Source of the DNA: Forficula auricularia
Taxonomy: Eukaryota; Arthropoda; Insecta; Dermaptera; Forficulidae
Reading direction: 5' to 3'
Length of the DNA stretch: 64,000 nt
Assembly (NCBI GenBank): GCA_024734495.1
Contig: JALMQS010000681.1
Location: 8,817,576-8,881,575 of the forward strand
Below, one piece after another: positions 11,966-23,480 of this stretch. A program made the translations under genes and the position numbers. Under the pieces are notes generated by a model that was not told where the DNA came from, did no database searches, and saw only the letters and a list, made by a program, of their open reading frames with translations. Position 1 is the stretch's first letter. Every line of letters begins with the position of its first letter.

Positions 11966-12660
11966 CAGGGTTTTTTGGCTTACACGGGCCGCATTTGAAA
12001 GAAAAACAAATGCCTCGGGCCACATAAAAATTTACTAATTCCATTGATATTTGTTAATCACAAAATATAGTTAATCATGTAGAATAACCAATGAAAATAT
12101 GAGATGAAAAACAATTTTTAATTATTCTAAACTTGGTTATTTTTGTCACCTGATAGTTGAGTTTGTAATTTTGGAATTTTATTTTCGAAAATAGCTTTAG
12201 GTAGGTAAATTCATATTTCTAAAAAGCAAATAATTATTGTGAAGCCAGAGGAATATTTGTTTCTGGGTAGATAATTTTTATGAAATTTTAATAAAGAGAC
12301 ATTATTAAATATTTCTTTCAGTTCAATATCTGATTGCAGTGCCATACATTCAATCAGAAAGTTTTCAGTTAAAATATTTAATTCTAATAAAACTGGTTCA
12401 AAATATACCACATTGTGATTATTTTAAATATATTTTTTCACATTCAAAATTGAAAATCTGCCTTTTATTCTTCGAAATTTTATGGGAAGATTTACAAATT
12501 TATTCTTATTTTAGAAAAAAAATATCAGGTCAAATTCTATCAGATATCTATCTTTTCCAGTAACATGAAAAATCTGAATCTTTTAAGAAAATTTATAATT
12601 TTATGTCGGGCCGGATTAATTGCTGTCCTGGGCCCGCGGGCCGTAGGTTGCACAGCCCTG
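11966..12660. mobile_element. Decayed hAT element
   Basis: The element starts cagggttttttggc and ends gttgcacagccctg. It is flanked by ttttaaat (11958-11965) and tcttaaat (12661-12668), an 8-bp target duplication with one mismatch. The minus-strand frame within 12211-12411 contains LQSDIELKEIFNNVSLLKF, which resembles the C-terminal region of hAT transposases of the GTF2IRD2/ZBED-like type (pattern 'LQ.d..LKekFn...L..Fy'). Upstream minus-strand codons are broken by stops, so only a transposase remnant survives. A related partial copy is near 61620-61700. Confidence 0.75.
12211..12411 (-). pseudogene. hAT transposase C-terminal remnant
   Basis: This 66-residue minus-strand frame includes 'ENFLIECMALQSDIELKEIF' followed by NNVSLLKFHKNYLPRNKY. 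The family pattern is an acidic, leucine-rich segment just before the C-terminal dimerisation region of hAT transposases derived from ZBED-like genes. It lies wholly inside the 11966-12660 element. The catalytic residues and the C-terminal 'CE..FS' part are missing, so it cannot be functional. The assignment rests on pattern memory and is moderately sure. Confidence 0.5.
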
Positions 12661-12924
12661 TCTTAAATACACCTAAAATCCAAATTGCACTCATTAATTC
12701 ATCCCAATTTCTTTAGAACTACTGGAGTTGATAATTTGAAATTTGATATAGATTTGATATTAGATATTAGAGCAGTGAAGTTTTTAATTTATATGAAAAA
12801 ATTAGATTGTATTTTCTATTTAATACAAATTTGTATGTACTTGCAAGACTGTAGGCAAAAAAATTTCGGAGGGGATTTAAAGATAAAAACTAGTATATTT
12901 ACTTTTATTTTGAGATCTGTTTTT

Positions 12925-12955
<31 letters not shown>

Positions 12956-13856
12956 TTTTAATATTTTGTTTTGGTGAGAATTTGTTATATGGCCAGTTTG
13001 CTATAACAAAAAAAAACGAATTTACTATATCCGATTGGGTATTTGAACCCATGAGAAATAACAGATAAAATATTTCTAATTAAAAAGACTGATGCTGATC
13101 AAACCATTGAAACTACCATATATACATAACTGTATCGAATAGGTTTCTACAACTGTCCCTCGAGTATTTATGGGCCACTAGGAATAGTAGTAAGTACCTA
13201 TAGGTACTTACACCCCTAGGAGCCCAAACATAACGTTAAAAATAAAAATAAAATATTTTTTTACAATTCACCTAACCTAAAAAATAGATTAATAATAATT
13301 TGACCTCCAAAACCTTAAATACAAATTTAAAATATTTGAAAAATTTATCAAAGATAAATTTGTTGTGATGCTGTATTATTATTTATTTAATAATTAGTGT
13401 TATTGTCTGGTAATGTCTACCTATATTCAAACGCCTCCTAATCAATCCCGGGTTCGAATCCCGGCTGATATAAAACATATTTTCTTTGTTCTCTAATTTA
13501 ATGTTGTTAATCTTATGATTTCCGTTATACCTCCATTTCCATTATATGTTAAGTGAAATGTTGATATAATGAATTCCTTTTTATTTATTTATCGACTGTT
13601 TGAAAGTTCCATTTCCATCATCTCAGGACATTTAGACGTTATTTTCATAAAGAGTAATCAATGATGCTGTCTTCTGATTGATGCTAGCAGAAGACAACCT
13701 CATTTTATGAATCAATGTCTTTGCTACTATTGGGGAAAACAAAATTTTTTGTCATTCGTGATTAAGCACTTCTCTGGAGGAAAGACAACACTCAGTAGCC
13801 CTTGTCAAGATAACATATTTTTTTAAGATCTCTAAAAACTATTTCAATGATTAAAA
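12661..13856 (+). other. CAMTA intron, noncoding with a TA microsatellite
   Basis: A (TA)n run of about 24 bases lies at about 12930-12954. No coding feature was recognised. A tRNA T-arm-like piece at 13443-13475 is listed separately. Confidence 0.35.
13440..13478 (+). other. tRNA 3'-half-like fragment
   Basis: The sequence contains a perfect T arm, CCGGG-TTCGAAT-CCCGG, with a good B-box GGTTCGAATCC. No D arm, anticodon arm or matching 5' acceptor strand is found upstream. It is therefore a tRNA fragment or the remnant of a tRNA-derived SINE, not a tRNA gene. Confidence 0.45.
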
Positions 13857-14745
13857 ATTTCTTTAGAATCTAGTAGAAATCATTTGTTTCGTGAAAATTT
13901 AAATTAAGTGTAGTCATCCCCATTAGGGGATGAAGGGTTAATGAAAAATCTTATTTCAGGCCATATTTACATTTAGTAATTTGGAATTTCTCTAGAATCT
14001 AGTAGAAATCATTTTTTTATTGAAATTTTAAATTAAGGGTAGTCACCCCCTTTAGAGGATTAAGGATTGATCAAAAAACTTATTTCAGGCCATATTTACA
14101 CTAGTGATTTGGAATTTCTCTAGAATCTAGTAGAAATCATTTTTTTATTGGAATTTTAAATTAAGGTTAGTCACCCCCTTTAGAGGATTAAGGATTGATC
14201 AAAAAACTTATTTCAGGCCATATTTACACTAGTGATTTGGAATTTCTCTAGAATCTAGTAGAAATCATTTTTTTATTGGAATTTTAAATTAAGGTTAGTC
14301 ACCCCCTTTAGAGGATTAAGGATTGATCAAAAAACTTATTTCAGGCCATATTTACACTAGTGATTTGGAATTTCTCTAGAATCTAGTAGAAATCATTTTT
14401 TATTGAAATTTTAAATTAAGGGTAGTCACCCCCTTTAGAGGATTAAGGATTGATCAAAAAACTTATTTCAGGCCATATTTACACTTAGTGATTTGGAATT
14501 TCTCTAAAATCTAGTAGAAATCATTTTTTAGTGAAATTTTAAATTAAGGGTAGTCACTCCCTTTAGTGGGTGAAGGTTTGATCAAAAAACTTATTTCAGG
14601 CCATATTTACACTTAGTGATTTGGAATTTCTCTATAATCTAGTAGAAATCATTTTCTTAGTGAAATTTTAAATTAAGGATAGTCACCCCCTTTAGGGGAT
14701 GAAGGGTTGATAAAAAAACTTATTTCAGGACATATTGATACTTGG
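13857..14745 (+). repeat. Satellite: seven tandem copies of a 128-bp unit
   Basis: Units start near 13857, 13985, 14113, 14241, 14369, 14497 and 14625, each opening with aatttctctagaatctag or a close variant. Every unit has the palindrome ctagaatctag, a 'gtagtcaccccctttag' block and 'tttcaggccatatttaca'. The middle units are nearly identical and the outer two diverge, as expected from unequal exchange. No coding capacity is present. Confidence 0.93.
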
Positions 14746-15279
14746 TGAAAATTTGTTTAGATAAACATTTAACCTTATATTTTTTTTTTTAGTTTTATGG
14801 CCTTGTTATAAAATGAATAGAAATGAATGAATCATCACTTAGCACAGTGACCTAGAGAAGGAGTAAATACTACACCATGTTGATCAACATTTCCCAGAAA
14901 TGTATCAAAATAAATACAAAGCCATTCATAAAAAGGATAGATTCTATTTAAGTCGTATTATTTCTTAAATTATTGCTCCAATCAAAGAAACGTACATTAC
15001 CTTTTCTCTAGAGAATTTTATACTCTATAACTTGTATTTGAACAATTTTTTTTATCATCAATAGATAACGAGATATTTCCATAAAACTGATTTGTTAACC
15101 ATTTTTTACGGTATGAAATTTTCACTACATACTATATATAGAAGGGGGTTTACAATATTATTCAGAACAGTAGGCCAGTGGATCACGCTGGGCGGCCATA
15201 TATTGAATCCATTCAAAAACAACAAAATACAGTGAAAATCACAAAACTGATGGGACCGAAATATTCACATTAGTTTTTG
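14746..15279 (+). other. CAMTA intron, noncoding
   Basis: AT-rich DNA between the satellite and an R1 copy. Nothing was recognised. Confidence 0.35.
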
Positions 15280-15785
15280 AGCTAGTTTGTCCAAAATAAT
15301 TAAAATCTAGGCCCTTGTACCAAACTCAACCAGAAGTGTATGGTAAAGTCAAGTGAATGGCCACATCAGAACATGTCAATTTATTTTAGTTTGAAAATAT
15401 TATAATTTTAAATTTTAACCCCCCCTCCACCCCCTTAATTTCGGGTCGATATGCACCAAAATCTAATCAGCTCTTAATCTCAATGCATCAAAACTACGTG
15501 TGAAATTTGGATTTGATATTCACACTAGTTTTTAAGCCAGATCGTCCACAAAATTTGGTAACGCACAGACTAACAGACATTTTGATAAAACAGTTATTAT
15601 CTTGAAAAATATAATTTTTTCGATGTTCACTTATTAGAGCTTTTTTGTAGACCGAAATGCCATGATTTAGCCCAATTTTTTTAATCAAAATAGTTTCAGC
15701 CGTTTTTGAGATATTTCGAAAAAAAGAAGCAAAAAAAAACACTTTTTTCATGCTCGATTACAAAACTTGACCATACCCTGTATGG
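15280..15785. repeat. Interspersed repeat family R1
   Basis: This copy is about 85-90% similar by eye to 55020-55590, including 'aactacgtgtgaaatttgg', 'gtaacg...acagactaacagac', 'gagcttttttgtagaccga' and the end 'ttgaccataccctgtatgg'. Both copies leave a similar minus-strand frame open (15494-15751 and 55333-55548). That openness seems to reflect a young repeat and not protein constraint. Confidence 0.75.
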
Positions 15786-16417
15786 AATAGTAAAAAAATA
15801 TGTATTTGGTATTAGTAGACACGTTTAGTCATTCTTAAATAAATTCCAAAAAAATATATACAGTTAGAATCGGAAATGCTCTCATCTCCATAATACTAAA
15901 GGCCCTCATCAGAGTTAGTAGTTGGATCGTGAAAATTAATCACCATAATTTCCGCACTTTTTCGGATGCAAGTTACTAAGCGTGAGCAAGCAATGCTGTT
16001 TATTTTTATATCTAGTCAGAGAGAGAGAAATATGCAGTTGCTAGTAGCGGTTTATTTTATTTATCCCCTTCTCGGTAATAATAGCGAGCCAACAAGGGTG
16101 TAGATGTAAACGTTTAATTTAATACCCTTAGTTTCGAGTTTAATAATTTCACATTCCTCTTTTGACCTTGATTTTCTACAATAGATACGCAGATAATAAT
16201 TATAGCTAAATTTGAATTAGATATTCTCTAAAGTTCTTATTGTTTTCGAAACATTTCTTAATCTTTGACTTGGATGTTCAATTCATTATTCCTTCTCTTT
16301 AGGATAAGTACAGATTATATTTATTTTTGATAAAAGAGCATTCTGGAAATTAATCCTAGATTGGGGCAAAATCCGTTAGTCTATCAGTCCGTCACCAAAA
16401 GAAAATACTTAAACAGA
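15786..16417 (+). other. CAMTA intron, noncoding
   Basis: No feature recognised. A short GA run lies near 16020. Confidence 0.3.
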
Positions 16418-17010
16418 GGGTGGGGCATAAAGATCTACCACATTTTGAAGAGGTATAAAATATGAAAAAATTTAACTAGAAAAAAACTGAATACATTTTT
16501 GAAAAGAACATAAAATAATTTTTTTGTAATATATTTTAAACATTATATCAGACAAAAAAGGGGTGGGGTCAAAAATGTAAATTCTAGTCCTTTTGACCAA
16601 ACTCAACCAAATATTGTCTACATATTCTGTAGACCCCAGAAGGCTATAAATGCAAAAACTAACCACCCAAAATGGGGGGAGGGTCAAAAATGAAAATTAT
16701 AGCCCTTTCGACAAATTCAACCAAATTTTGTATAAATCGTCTTGTTTGGGTTGTTAGTTTTTGCATTTCTAGACTTCTGGAGGTCCACAGAATATGTATA
16801 CAAAATTTGGTTGAGTTGGGTCGAAAGGGCTAGAATTTTCATTTTTGACCCCCACCCCCCATTTTTTTGTCTCGATATAATACTTAAAACACATTTTTTT
16901 TATAATTTATTTTATGTTCTTTTCAAAAATATATTCAATTTTTTTTCTAGTTAAATTTTTTCATTTTTTTATACCACTTCAAAATGTGGTAGATCTTTAT
17001 GCCCCATCCT
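16418..17010. repeat. Foldback element of about 590 bp
   Basis: The left end reads ggtggggcataaagatctac and the right end is its near-exact complement, finishing gccccatcctg. The two arms of about 240 bp pair along most of their length ('accacattttgaag' with 'cttcaaaatgtggt', 'gaccaaactcaacc' with 'ggttgagttgggtc'). The inner parts of the arms share the 'caactcaaccaaattttg' phrase with family R1 and with the palindrome at 29650. No transposase is present. Confidence 0.85.
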
Positions 17011-17869
17011 GTATATCTCTAATACTTATTATTTATATTATTATAATATAGTAAATTTATATTAGTATATTTAATAAATTTCATTACGTATTTCGGGAAG
17101 GCCTGGACTCCATTAGGTCTTTCAATGAATACATGCCTACCTAATATCCTCGAAGGAAAATTTTCACCCTGATTGTATTTTTTTTTTTTTTGCTTTTTTG
17201 GAGGCTTTTTCGGCATTAACCATTAGGCATTTTACGACAAACTAAATATTAATTAATTTTCCTCAATTATGTAGGGATCAGATTAAAGTCCTGATTGTAT
17301 TTATTTATAATAATATTGGCATTACATTGTTAGACTTGAGAACACTTGTTTTTAATAAATTCATTTTAGTTCTGCTATTCTGATTGTTACATACATGTTT
17401 CCTTTCAAAATTGTATAACATCCCGGCAGCTATATGATGTAAAAAAACAAAATCGAACCTTTAGTGATATTACTTAGTAAAATTAAATAAATGTAATAAA
17501 AAAAATGAAGTTTTGTACATAGTGTAGTGTAGTGTAGGTATTTATCGCCTCCATAGACTATTTCTTCAATATTTAAGTTTATATTCCTTATGAGATTGAC
17601 TATGTCTAGTACACTCTCAAGTAATAATTCTTTATGTGAAAGCATTGAGACATTAAACCGGCAATAACGACTTAAACGATTATGATATTCACTTTGAATA
17701 TTTCAACCCTCTAAAATTACTGGGAGGCGTTATTTTTTTCCCAACAAACATTAACCTTCATTTGAACGGTATTTTAAAGTGTTGTCATCGTTTGTTGTGT
17801 TTATTTCTTTGCTCGTTATTTTAATGTTTAGTATTATAGTTTCATGGCTGTTTTTTATGTTGTTTACAG
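17011..17869 (+). other. CAMTA intron, distal part
   Basis: AT-rich noncoding DNA leading into the acceptor tgtttacag at 17861-17869. No other feature recognised. Confidence 0.45.
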
Positions 17870-18005
17870 GCCCAAGAGCGGCTCAATGTTGCTCTACAGC
17901 CGCAAGAAGGTGCGGTACCGCCGCGATGGCTACTGCTGGAAAAAAAGAAAAGACGGAAAGACCACAAGAGAGGATCACATGAAGCTCAAAGTACAAGGCA
18001 CAGAG
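17870..18005 (+). CDS. Camta: CAMTA exon, second part of the CG-1 domain
   Basis: This 136-nt exon is bounded by tgtttacag and gttagt. With the split codon from the previous exon it reads RPKSGSMLLYSRKKVRYRRD, then GYCWKKRKDGKTTREDHMKL, then KVQGTE. Established knowledge: this is the most conserved stretch of the CG-1 domain, including the bipartite basic nuclear-localisation-type region, typical of CAMTA proteins. The exon ends in phase 0. The expected next segment of the domain (the 'YGCYVHS...HRRCYWLL' part) was not found in the remaining 46 kb, so the following intron probably runs past the window end. The frame is intact and codon use is GC-rich relative to the intron, so the exon looks functional. 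Confidence 0.95.
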
Positions 18006-18316
18006 GTTAGTTTGCTTAATTAAGCAAGAGCTTTTTTTTATCATTATTATTCTAACAACTTGTTTTAATTAAGAATGAGATTAGGGCCTACTAAAAGGAA
18101 TCGAAACCATATCCTTCTAAAAAAAACTTTAGTAAAAGGAAAACTCCAGTCGCGCCTAAATCGGGACTGGAACGCGACTCAACGCTGCAATGAATGCGAA
18201 CCGACATTAAAATCATAATTGAGAATTTAATATACCTGCTGGAAAACGAAATAATACAAAATGTAGAATGAACTAACTCAATTATTTAAATGGATTATTT
18301 GATTTAAATACTCATT
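18006..18316 (+). other. Start of the next CAMTA intron
   Basis: Donor gttagt, then AT-rich DNA. Nothing else recognised. Confidence 0.4.
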
Positions 18317-18917
18317 AGGTGCGGACCGTAAATTTGTGGGGCCCTGGGCTAACACTACTTGGAAGCCTACCTAATTAATCAAACTAATTGCCATTTTGTA
18401 AAAAAGTGTTTTCTATAATGATGTATACGGTATAGGAAAAAAATTAGGATAATAAATCATTTTATTTATTTAATATGACTTAGATACACAAACAGCAACT
18501 GTAAGACATTATTCCAAAAGAAATTAACATATGTAGTTATAGTTTATAAATTATAAAGCAACCTTTCTGCATTTCTGCTCTGGAAATTCCTTTATTTGTT
18601 CATCACATTGTAAGTCCTTTGTTAAATCACAATTTAAGGAAATAACTGATAAATAATTTAGTAAATAATTTTACGACATCCTGAAGAAAGAGCCCTCCGC
18701 TTCACATCTAGTGATTAGAATCGTTAAAAAATCTTTAAGATAGTATATGGTAGCAATTTGAGAAAACATCAACAAACAAGTCTCTTTTCATAAATAAAAA
18801 TGGATTTTTTTTTTAATTCGCAATATTTTTCATTGTCTTCAAGGGGGTTTGGGACCCTTTATATCCGCGGAGCCCTGGGCTGCAGCCCAAAAAGCCCATC
18901 TATAGATCCACCCCTGA
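18317..18917. mobile_element. Non-autonomous hAT-like element
   Basis: The left end aggtgcggaccgtaaat and the right end atctatagatccacccctga are loosely inverted. Inner repeats 'gggccctgggct' and 'gagccctgggct' lie near both ends. Flanks tactcatt (18309-18316) and tactcatg (18918-18925) form an 8-bp target duplication with one mismatch. The interior is AT-rich without a transposase frame. Confidence 0.65.
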
Positions 18918-18925
18918 TACTCATG

Positions 18926-19468
18926 GTTATTTACTATATTATAAATGTAAGTTATCCAACGGTTTTTGTACTTTCATAGCACCGATTTCTCGAGAAACAC
19001 CTGAGTTAATCAAAATCACTTAGAGTGTCTTTTTAAGTGGTTAACCGTCTTCATGCACCATTTGCTGTTGGCATATTTATAACCATTCCAATACCGGTCG
19101 TGTTGCGTGCATCTTAGTGGAATTCATTGGGAACTCATAACTATTGTGGACGCATATATAGGACATATATAATAGTGCTACCTTTCACATCAGATCATTG
19201 TAAACCTAGCTTAAGATTATATGGCATTGCCAGTAGGTACTAGCAGAAGCTGGCCAATAAAAAAAAGTCTAAGTTGGACTATTTCGGAAGATAGTCGAGG
19301 TTGAATGAGACTTTAGGAGGGATTTTTTTTTTCTATTCAACTTAACAGAAAATGAAACAGATCTCAGGCTAAAATAAAACTCTGAAGATTTATATTCTAC
19401 TCTTATTAATATATATTGAAAAATAAATGTTTGAATATACTATATTAATATAAATATTAATGATTAAT
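18926..19468. other. Noncoding, nothing recognised
   Basis: No gene, clear repeat or RNA was seen. Confidence 0.3.
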
Positions 19469-19700
19469 TAAGGTCAAAAATCTAATATTTTTACATTGCA
19501 TATCAGAGGGCTTCGTTCCCTCAGGAGTTAAACCCGTGTACTAACACGCGCATTGCCGAGCTCGAGACAAAAACACACTACTACATGCAATGTATTAAAG
19601 AGAAGCTAAAAAAATTTCTCTTGAGGGGACGAAGCCCTCTGATATGCAATGTAAAAATATTCTACTAAAATCTTAGATTTTTGACCTTAATTAAATTCTT
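19469..19700. repeat. Palindrome of family T with tRNA-like centre
   Basis: The arms pair from 'aattaaggtcaaaaatct' through 'ttacattgcatatcagaggg' to their complements ending near 19694. The centre, read on the minus strand, has gtctcgag, a possible A-box region and a B-box-like gggtttaactcc. Family T recurs at 28483-28760 (full) and 21627-21795 (centre lost). Its right flank leads into a PLE hammerhead motif at 19875. Confidence 0.8.
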
Positions 19701-19874
19701 TCTTCATTAATTTAGTTTTTATCGAGAGTTGTATTTTTGAAAAAAATTCATCTAATTTTCAAAAAAAGATACTCAAACCTTCGGGTAAATTATAAAAATT
19801 TTAATCGAGAAGTGATGGAAGGCAGCCCAAGGAATAAAATTGATTTATTGGACAGTCATTTTTTTCTCACCCAA

Positions 19875-19916
19875 AAACCAACTTTTCGGAGGATTTTCCC
19901 TCCTTCTTCAGGGTTT
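19875..19916 (-). ncRNA. PLE-type minimal hammerhead motif (family P1)
   Basis: On the minus strand: AAACC, core CTGAAGA, one A, helix II GGAGG/CCTCC with a short loop, GAAAA in place of GAAAC, GTT, then GGTTT. The outer AAACC and GGTTT pair as helix I. The last A of the box is a change from the consensus. It is part of a terminal-repeat fragment at 19815-19935 shared with 26400-26520 and 36868-37020 (phrase 'ggcagtccaa'). Confidence 0.6.
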
Positions 19917-19939
19917 AAAAGGGGTCATTGAGGGAAAAA

Positions 19940-21299
19940 TACAAGATATTTCCCCCTTCTCTTCTTTAGAAGTACTCGAAATTTATTCTTTCTCAACAGA
20001 GTCATCAATAGAATTTTTAAAGAATGGATTTTTACTTTATTTTCCTTATTAATAACTTATCTTTTACCTCTTCTATTATATTTGTTTAATAATAATCAAT
20101 CATCTACACTTCTTCTCATGACTATATCTATAGGTACGTTTTTTAATCTAGTGCTTTCTTTACGAGGACACATTTTCAAATTGCGATATATCGTATATGG
20201 ATAAGAGGATTGCCAATCCTGCAAATCCAATTTGTTTACATAAGCAATTTTATTTCAAAGACATTTTCAATTGAATCACTTGCCTCGAATGACTTTGCGA
20301 AAATTAAACGGTAGAAACACCCACATTTTCCTACCTTCTTGCTAAATGAAATCACAAAGTATGAGCGCTTAAAAAAGACTGGAATGCTTTTTGAGATAAA
20401 AAATCAAATTATATTAGGATTTAATATTTTTTTTAATATCTCGTTTATTATATTTCGTCCGCCTACGCTGTTTAAATAAAATCCCTTTTTCCTTTTGTCT
20501 GTCCTATCTACCTACTCATTATTTAATCTCTGATTAAAACACTAAGTTAAATTGTTATTTCGCTATTGTTTACACATTATCGTTGAGCTTAAGCCCAAAA
20601 AGCGTAGAAATAATATTTAGTAATTATTCCTCATTTAGTTAGCGAAATATTAAGATAATCTTGTTTTCAAATTGATAAATATGATGTCAATTAATTACAT
20701 TTGTACGTGAGTTCGAAATGAATGCTTTGTACAATAAAGAGATAGAGAAAATTAAATCATTTGTTTCCAAATAGACAACCCTTTCAATTTTGATTGAATA
20801 TTTGCTTTGAAACATTTGTTTACTTTGCAAAGGGAAACTATAGCTGAGTAGATAGATAGATCTGATAACTACCAAGAGGGAGAATTCTGGTTCAATCCCA
20901 GCCATTAATAACTATCAAAAAATTATGTGTGAGTTTCATCCAAATAAGCTCACGGATGAAATGAATCTTTCCTAATTCCCTAATTTTAATACATTTTATT
21001 CGCGATTCTAAAAAATATTTTTATATTGATTTCCCATTTTTGTCATTAGGTCGAGGATTGGAGATGTTTTTGATCAAAGCTCCTAAAAAGGCCATTTGTC
21101 CCATTTTTAAAGTGCCTAAGATATAAAACTGCAATAGGATGGCACTTTTCAGAGTTTTTACTAAAAAATCAAAAACCCCGATCTATTCTAAAAAAACTAA
21201 AAATGTCTTGAAAATCAATTCTTAAGTATTCTGCGCTGTTATAAAAAATCTATTTAGACCAATGTTCTCCTTGGTTTTTAGAAAAGCTCTTAATTGTTT
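19940..21299. other. Noncoding, one tRNA-like remnant
   Basis: AT-rich DNA. Bases 20838-20905 hold 'tagctgagtag' (A-box-like) and 'ggttcaatccc' (B-box) about 45 bp apart, consistent with a decayed tRNA-derived SINE head. Otherwise nothing was recognised. Confidence 0.4.
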
Positions 21300-21545
21300 T
21301 AAGTGGGAGATAAATTTAACCTGATTTATTGCGCGGAGAATTTACCACTGCTCGAAGCCCTTAAAACTTAGTAAATTGGATTGTATCTAACTTTCTGAGA
21401 TTTGGCTCGTGATTCCGGCTTCTTTCCTTCTACTCTGTTATTTTCACGATGGAGGGGCCAGCCCACACAGGCCTTTACGGGATTCACCTTCTGGTGTATC
21501 TCCTTCTCACATCAATATCATTAAAAATAAAAAAAAAAATAAAAA
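21300..21545 (+). mobile_element. Retroposon fragment R4 with A-rich tail
   Basis: This is a 245-bp segment nearly identical to 54522-54765, from 'gtgggagataaatttaacc' to 'ctccttctcacatcaatatc'. Both copies end in an A-rich tail. Shared 3' end plus tail indicates retroposition (SINE or LINE 3' end). No reverse-transcriptase frame lies upstream. Confidence 0.75.
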
Positions 21546-21626
21546 AAATCTTAGGAAATCTCTAGGTAATGCAATATTATTTATTAATTCCAAATTAATT
21601 CTTCGCCGTGAAAAATATTATGAATT

Positions 21627-21795
21627 AAAGAGAAAGAATTTAATCTTTAGGACAAATTCTAAAATTTTAGTAGAAATATTATTAAATTGCGATATCAGAG
21701 GGATTAATCCCAGGAGTCCCCTCTGATATCGCAATTTAATAATATTTCTTCTAAAATCTTAGAATTTGTCCTAAAGATTAAATTCTTTCTCTTTA
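21627..21795. repeat. Family T palindrome with centre deleted
   Basis: Arms of about 76 bp, from 'aaagagaaagaatttaatct' to its complement, are separated by only about 12 bases. They are the same arms as at 28483-28760, including 'attgcgatatcagaggg', but the tRNA-like centre is absent. The right flank 'taatctgaacccgagct' is also shared with 28800. Confidence 0.85.
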
Positions 21796-21899
21796 AAATA
21801 CATTGGTTAATCTGAACCCGAGCTGATTTTGTGAAAAACATTTCAACTATTTTCAAAAAAAGATGCTCAAATCTTTAGTCTTATAAAAGAGAATTTTTA

Positions 21900-23020
21900 C
21901 TACTCATTTTTAGTTGTTTTATTTTTTCAAATTCATTTGAAATTGTTACTACATAGGCTTGTGGAACTAAGTCTTTCGTAGAACACCGGTTAGAATATGC
22001 TTAGATATACAATATATTTTAATTAAATCTTAGGATCTACATGGGCTAAAACTAACAAATGATCATATATTTACCTGGGTAATTTAATTTGTCTACAAAT
22101 CGAGCGGTTCCGGAAATAAGAGCTTCAACTTAATGTAATCAATAGGAAATCCAATTAATTTTATAACTTCGCCATGTATTGTCTCAATCGGAGTAAACCA
22201 TTAAGTTTTATTATAATTTATTTGATTGTGCTTTCAGCCCAATGGCTGGCGATCGATTACTTTCGGGACCAGTGCTTTGCTTTAGCTTTAACTCGTTGAT
22301 CTACAACGGCTATTAACTACCACCACTGACTGACTTGATCATCCCATCAACAGGGATAAAAATAAATTTTCGCTTTGATTAAAATTTAAACTGTAATGTG
22401 CAATGAGACTGCTCAATTACCTATAGATTTCTGTTTGTCAATTATTTATTGAATTCCCTTAAAAGTTTTTTTTTTTTTACTTTCTCATACACAAGGTTAG
22501 GAAAGTTTTTTAAGTAACGAGATACTAAATATCAAAAACCATTACAATACAAAATACTAATTATCTACATTAAGTCTAGGGTACCGAGATCAAGATATAT
22601 TCTTTCTCTGAAGGGGTTTTGTCTATTTCATTGCAAATGAATGTTTTTATATGATTAAGAAAATAAATAAATTTAAATAATGACCTTTAATTATCCAATA
22701 CAGAAATACAACATATGTTTTACAATTATAAAAAAAAACTTCGACCTCGAGGCCCGAAAGCCTCACCATCGAAGGTCCATTATTTTTAATTTATTATATA
22801 TTTTTCTCACTCCTTATTATGGTAAGGGAAAAAATTGATAAAAAACCCCATATACTTTTTATTTTTAACATAAAAAATAAACTGCAACGGATCGTTGCTA
22901 AACTTTATCCAAATTCATTTGAAATATTAATATGTTTGTTCCTTTATTATTAATCAGATATCACTTGCAATTTGTAGTTCATATTGACATTAATTCAAAA
23001 ATAATTCTCATTTAAGAGTC
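21900..23020. other. Noncoding, minor repeats
   Basis: Contains a partial R2 copy (about 22870-22940) and a small hairpin 'cgaggcccgaaagcctc' near 22748. No gene was seen. Confidence 0.35.
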
Positions 23021-23375
23021 GAGGAATAACCATTCCACATTGGATTTTTGACATTTCGGTTATTATTGTAACCATTGCTGAAGACATAGAGGAATCGACT
23101 TAAAATCAAAAATAGCCATCGATTCTCATCTAATACTTGAGGAATAACAATTCTACATTAGGTTTTTGACGTTTCAATTATTATTGGTAACCATTGCTGA
23201 AGACATGGAGGAATCGACTTAAAATCAAAAATAACGATTGATTCTTATCTAATACTAGAGGAATAACCTTATTGCATTCAATTTTTGATGTTTTGACCAT
23301 TAATGGCAACCTCTACTGAAAACGTGGAAGAATCGACTTAAAATCAAAAAGACTAAATTCTTTTATGGCAAACAA
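23021..23375. repeat. Tandem repeat R5, three units of about 119 bp
   Basis: Units start near 23022, 23141 and 23260, each with 'gaggaataacc' and ending 'gaatcgacttaaaatcaaaa'. Two more units are in the loop of the palindrome at 50484-51396. On the minus strand the units contain a stem GGTTA/(T)AACC followed by GAAATGTC or GAAACGTC, a possible decayed hammerhead. Confidence 0.8.
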
Positions 23376-23408
23376 CTCAAACTTGAGAAGATCACTAAAT
23401 GAGAGATG

Positions 23409-23480
23409 AAGCAGAAGACACACTCTTTTATTGTCTCCTACAATATATAAAAATTCTGCTACTCTCGGCAAAAACTTTCA
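23409..23480 (+). repeat. Fragment of the 8741-9006 PLE terminal-repeat family
   Basis: It matches 8932-9006 nearly base for base ('agcagaagacacactctt', 'ctgctactctcggcaaaaac'). The palindromic arm and ribozyme are absent here. Confidence 0.7.

Noticed and set aside
13440..13478. Candidate tRNA gene
   Set aside because: Only the T arm is present; no acceptor partner, D arm or anticodon stem could be drawn.
13857..14745. CRISPR-like array (regular 128-bp spacing)
   Set aside because: The whole unit repeats, with no unique spacers, and the context is eukaryotic; it is a satellite.
15494..15751. Minus-strand ORF shared with 55333-55548
   Set aside because: Both are inside repeat R1. The shared frame reflects nucleotide identity, with stops at different ends and no domain.
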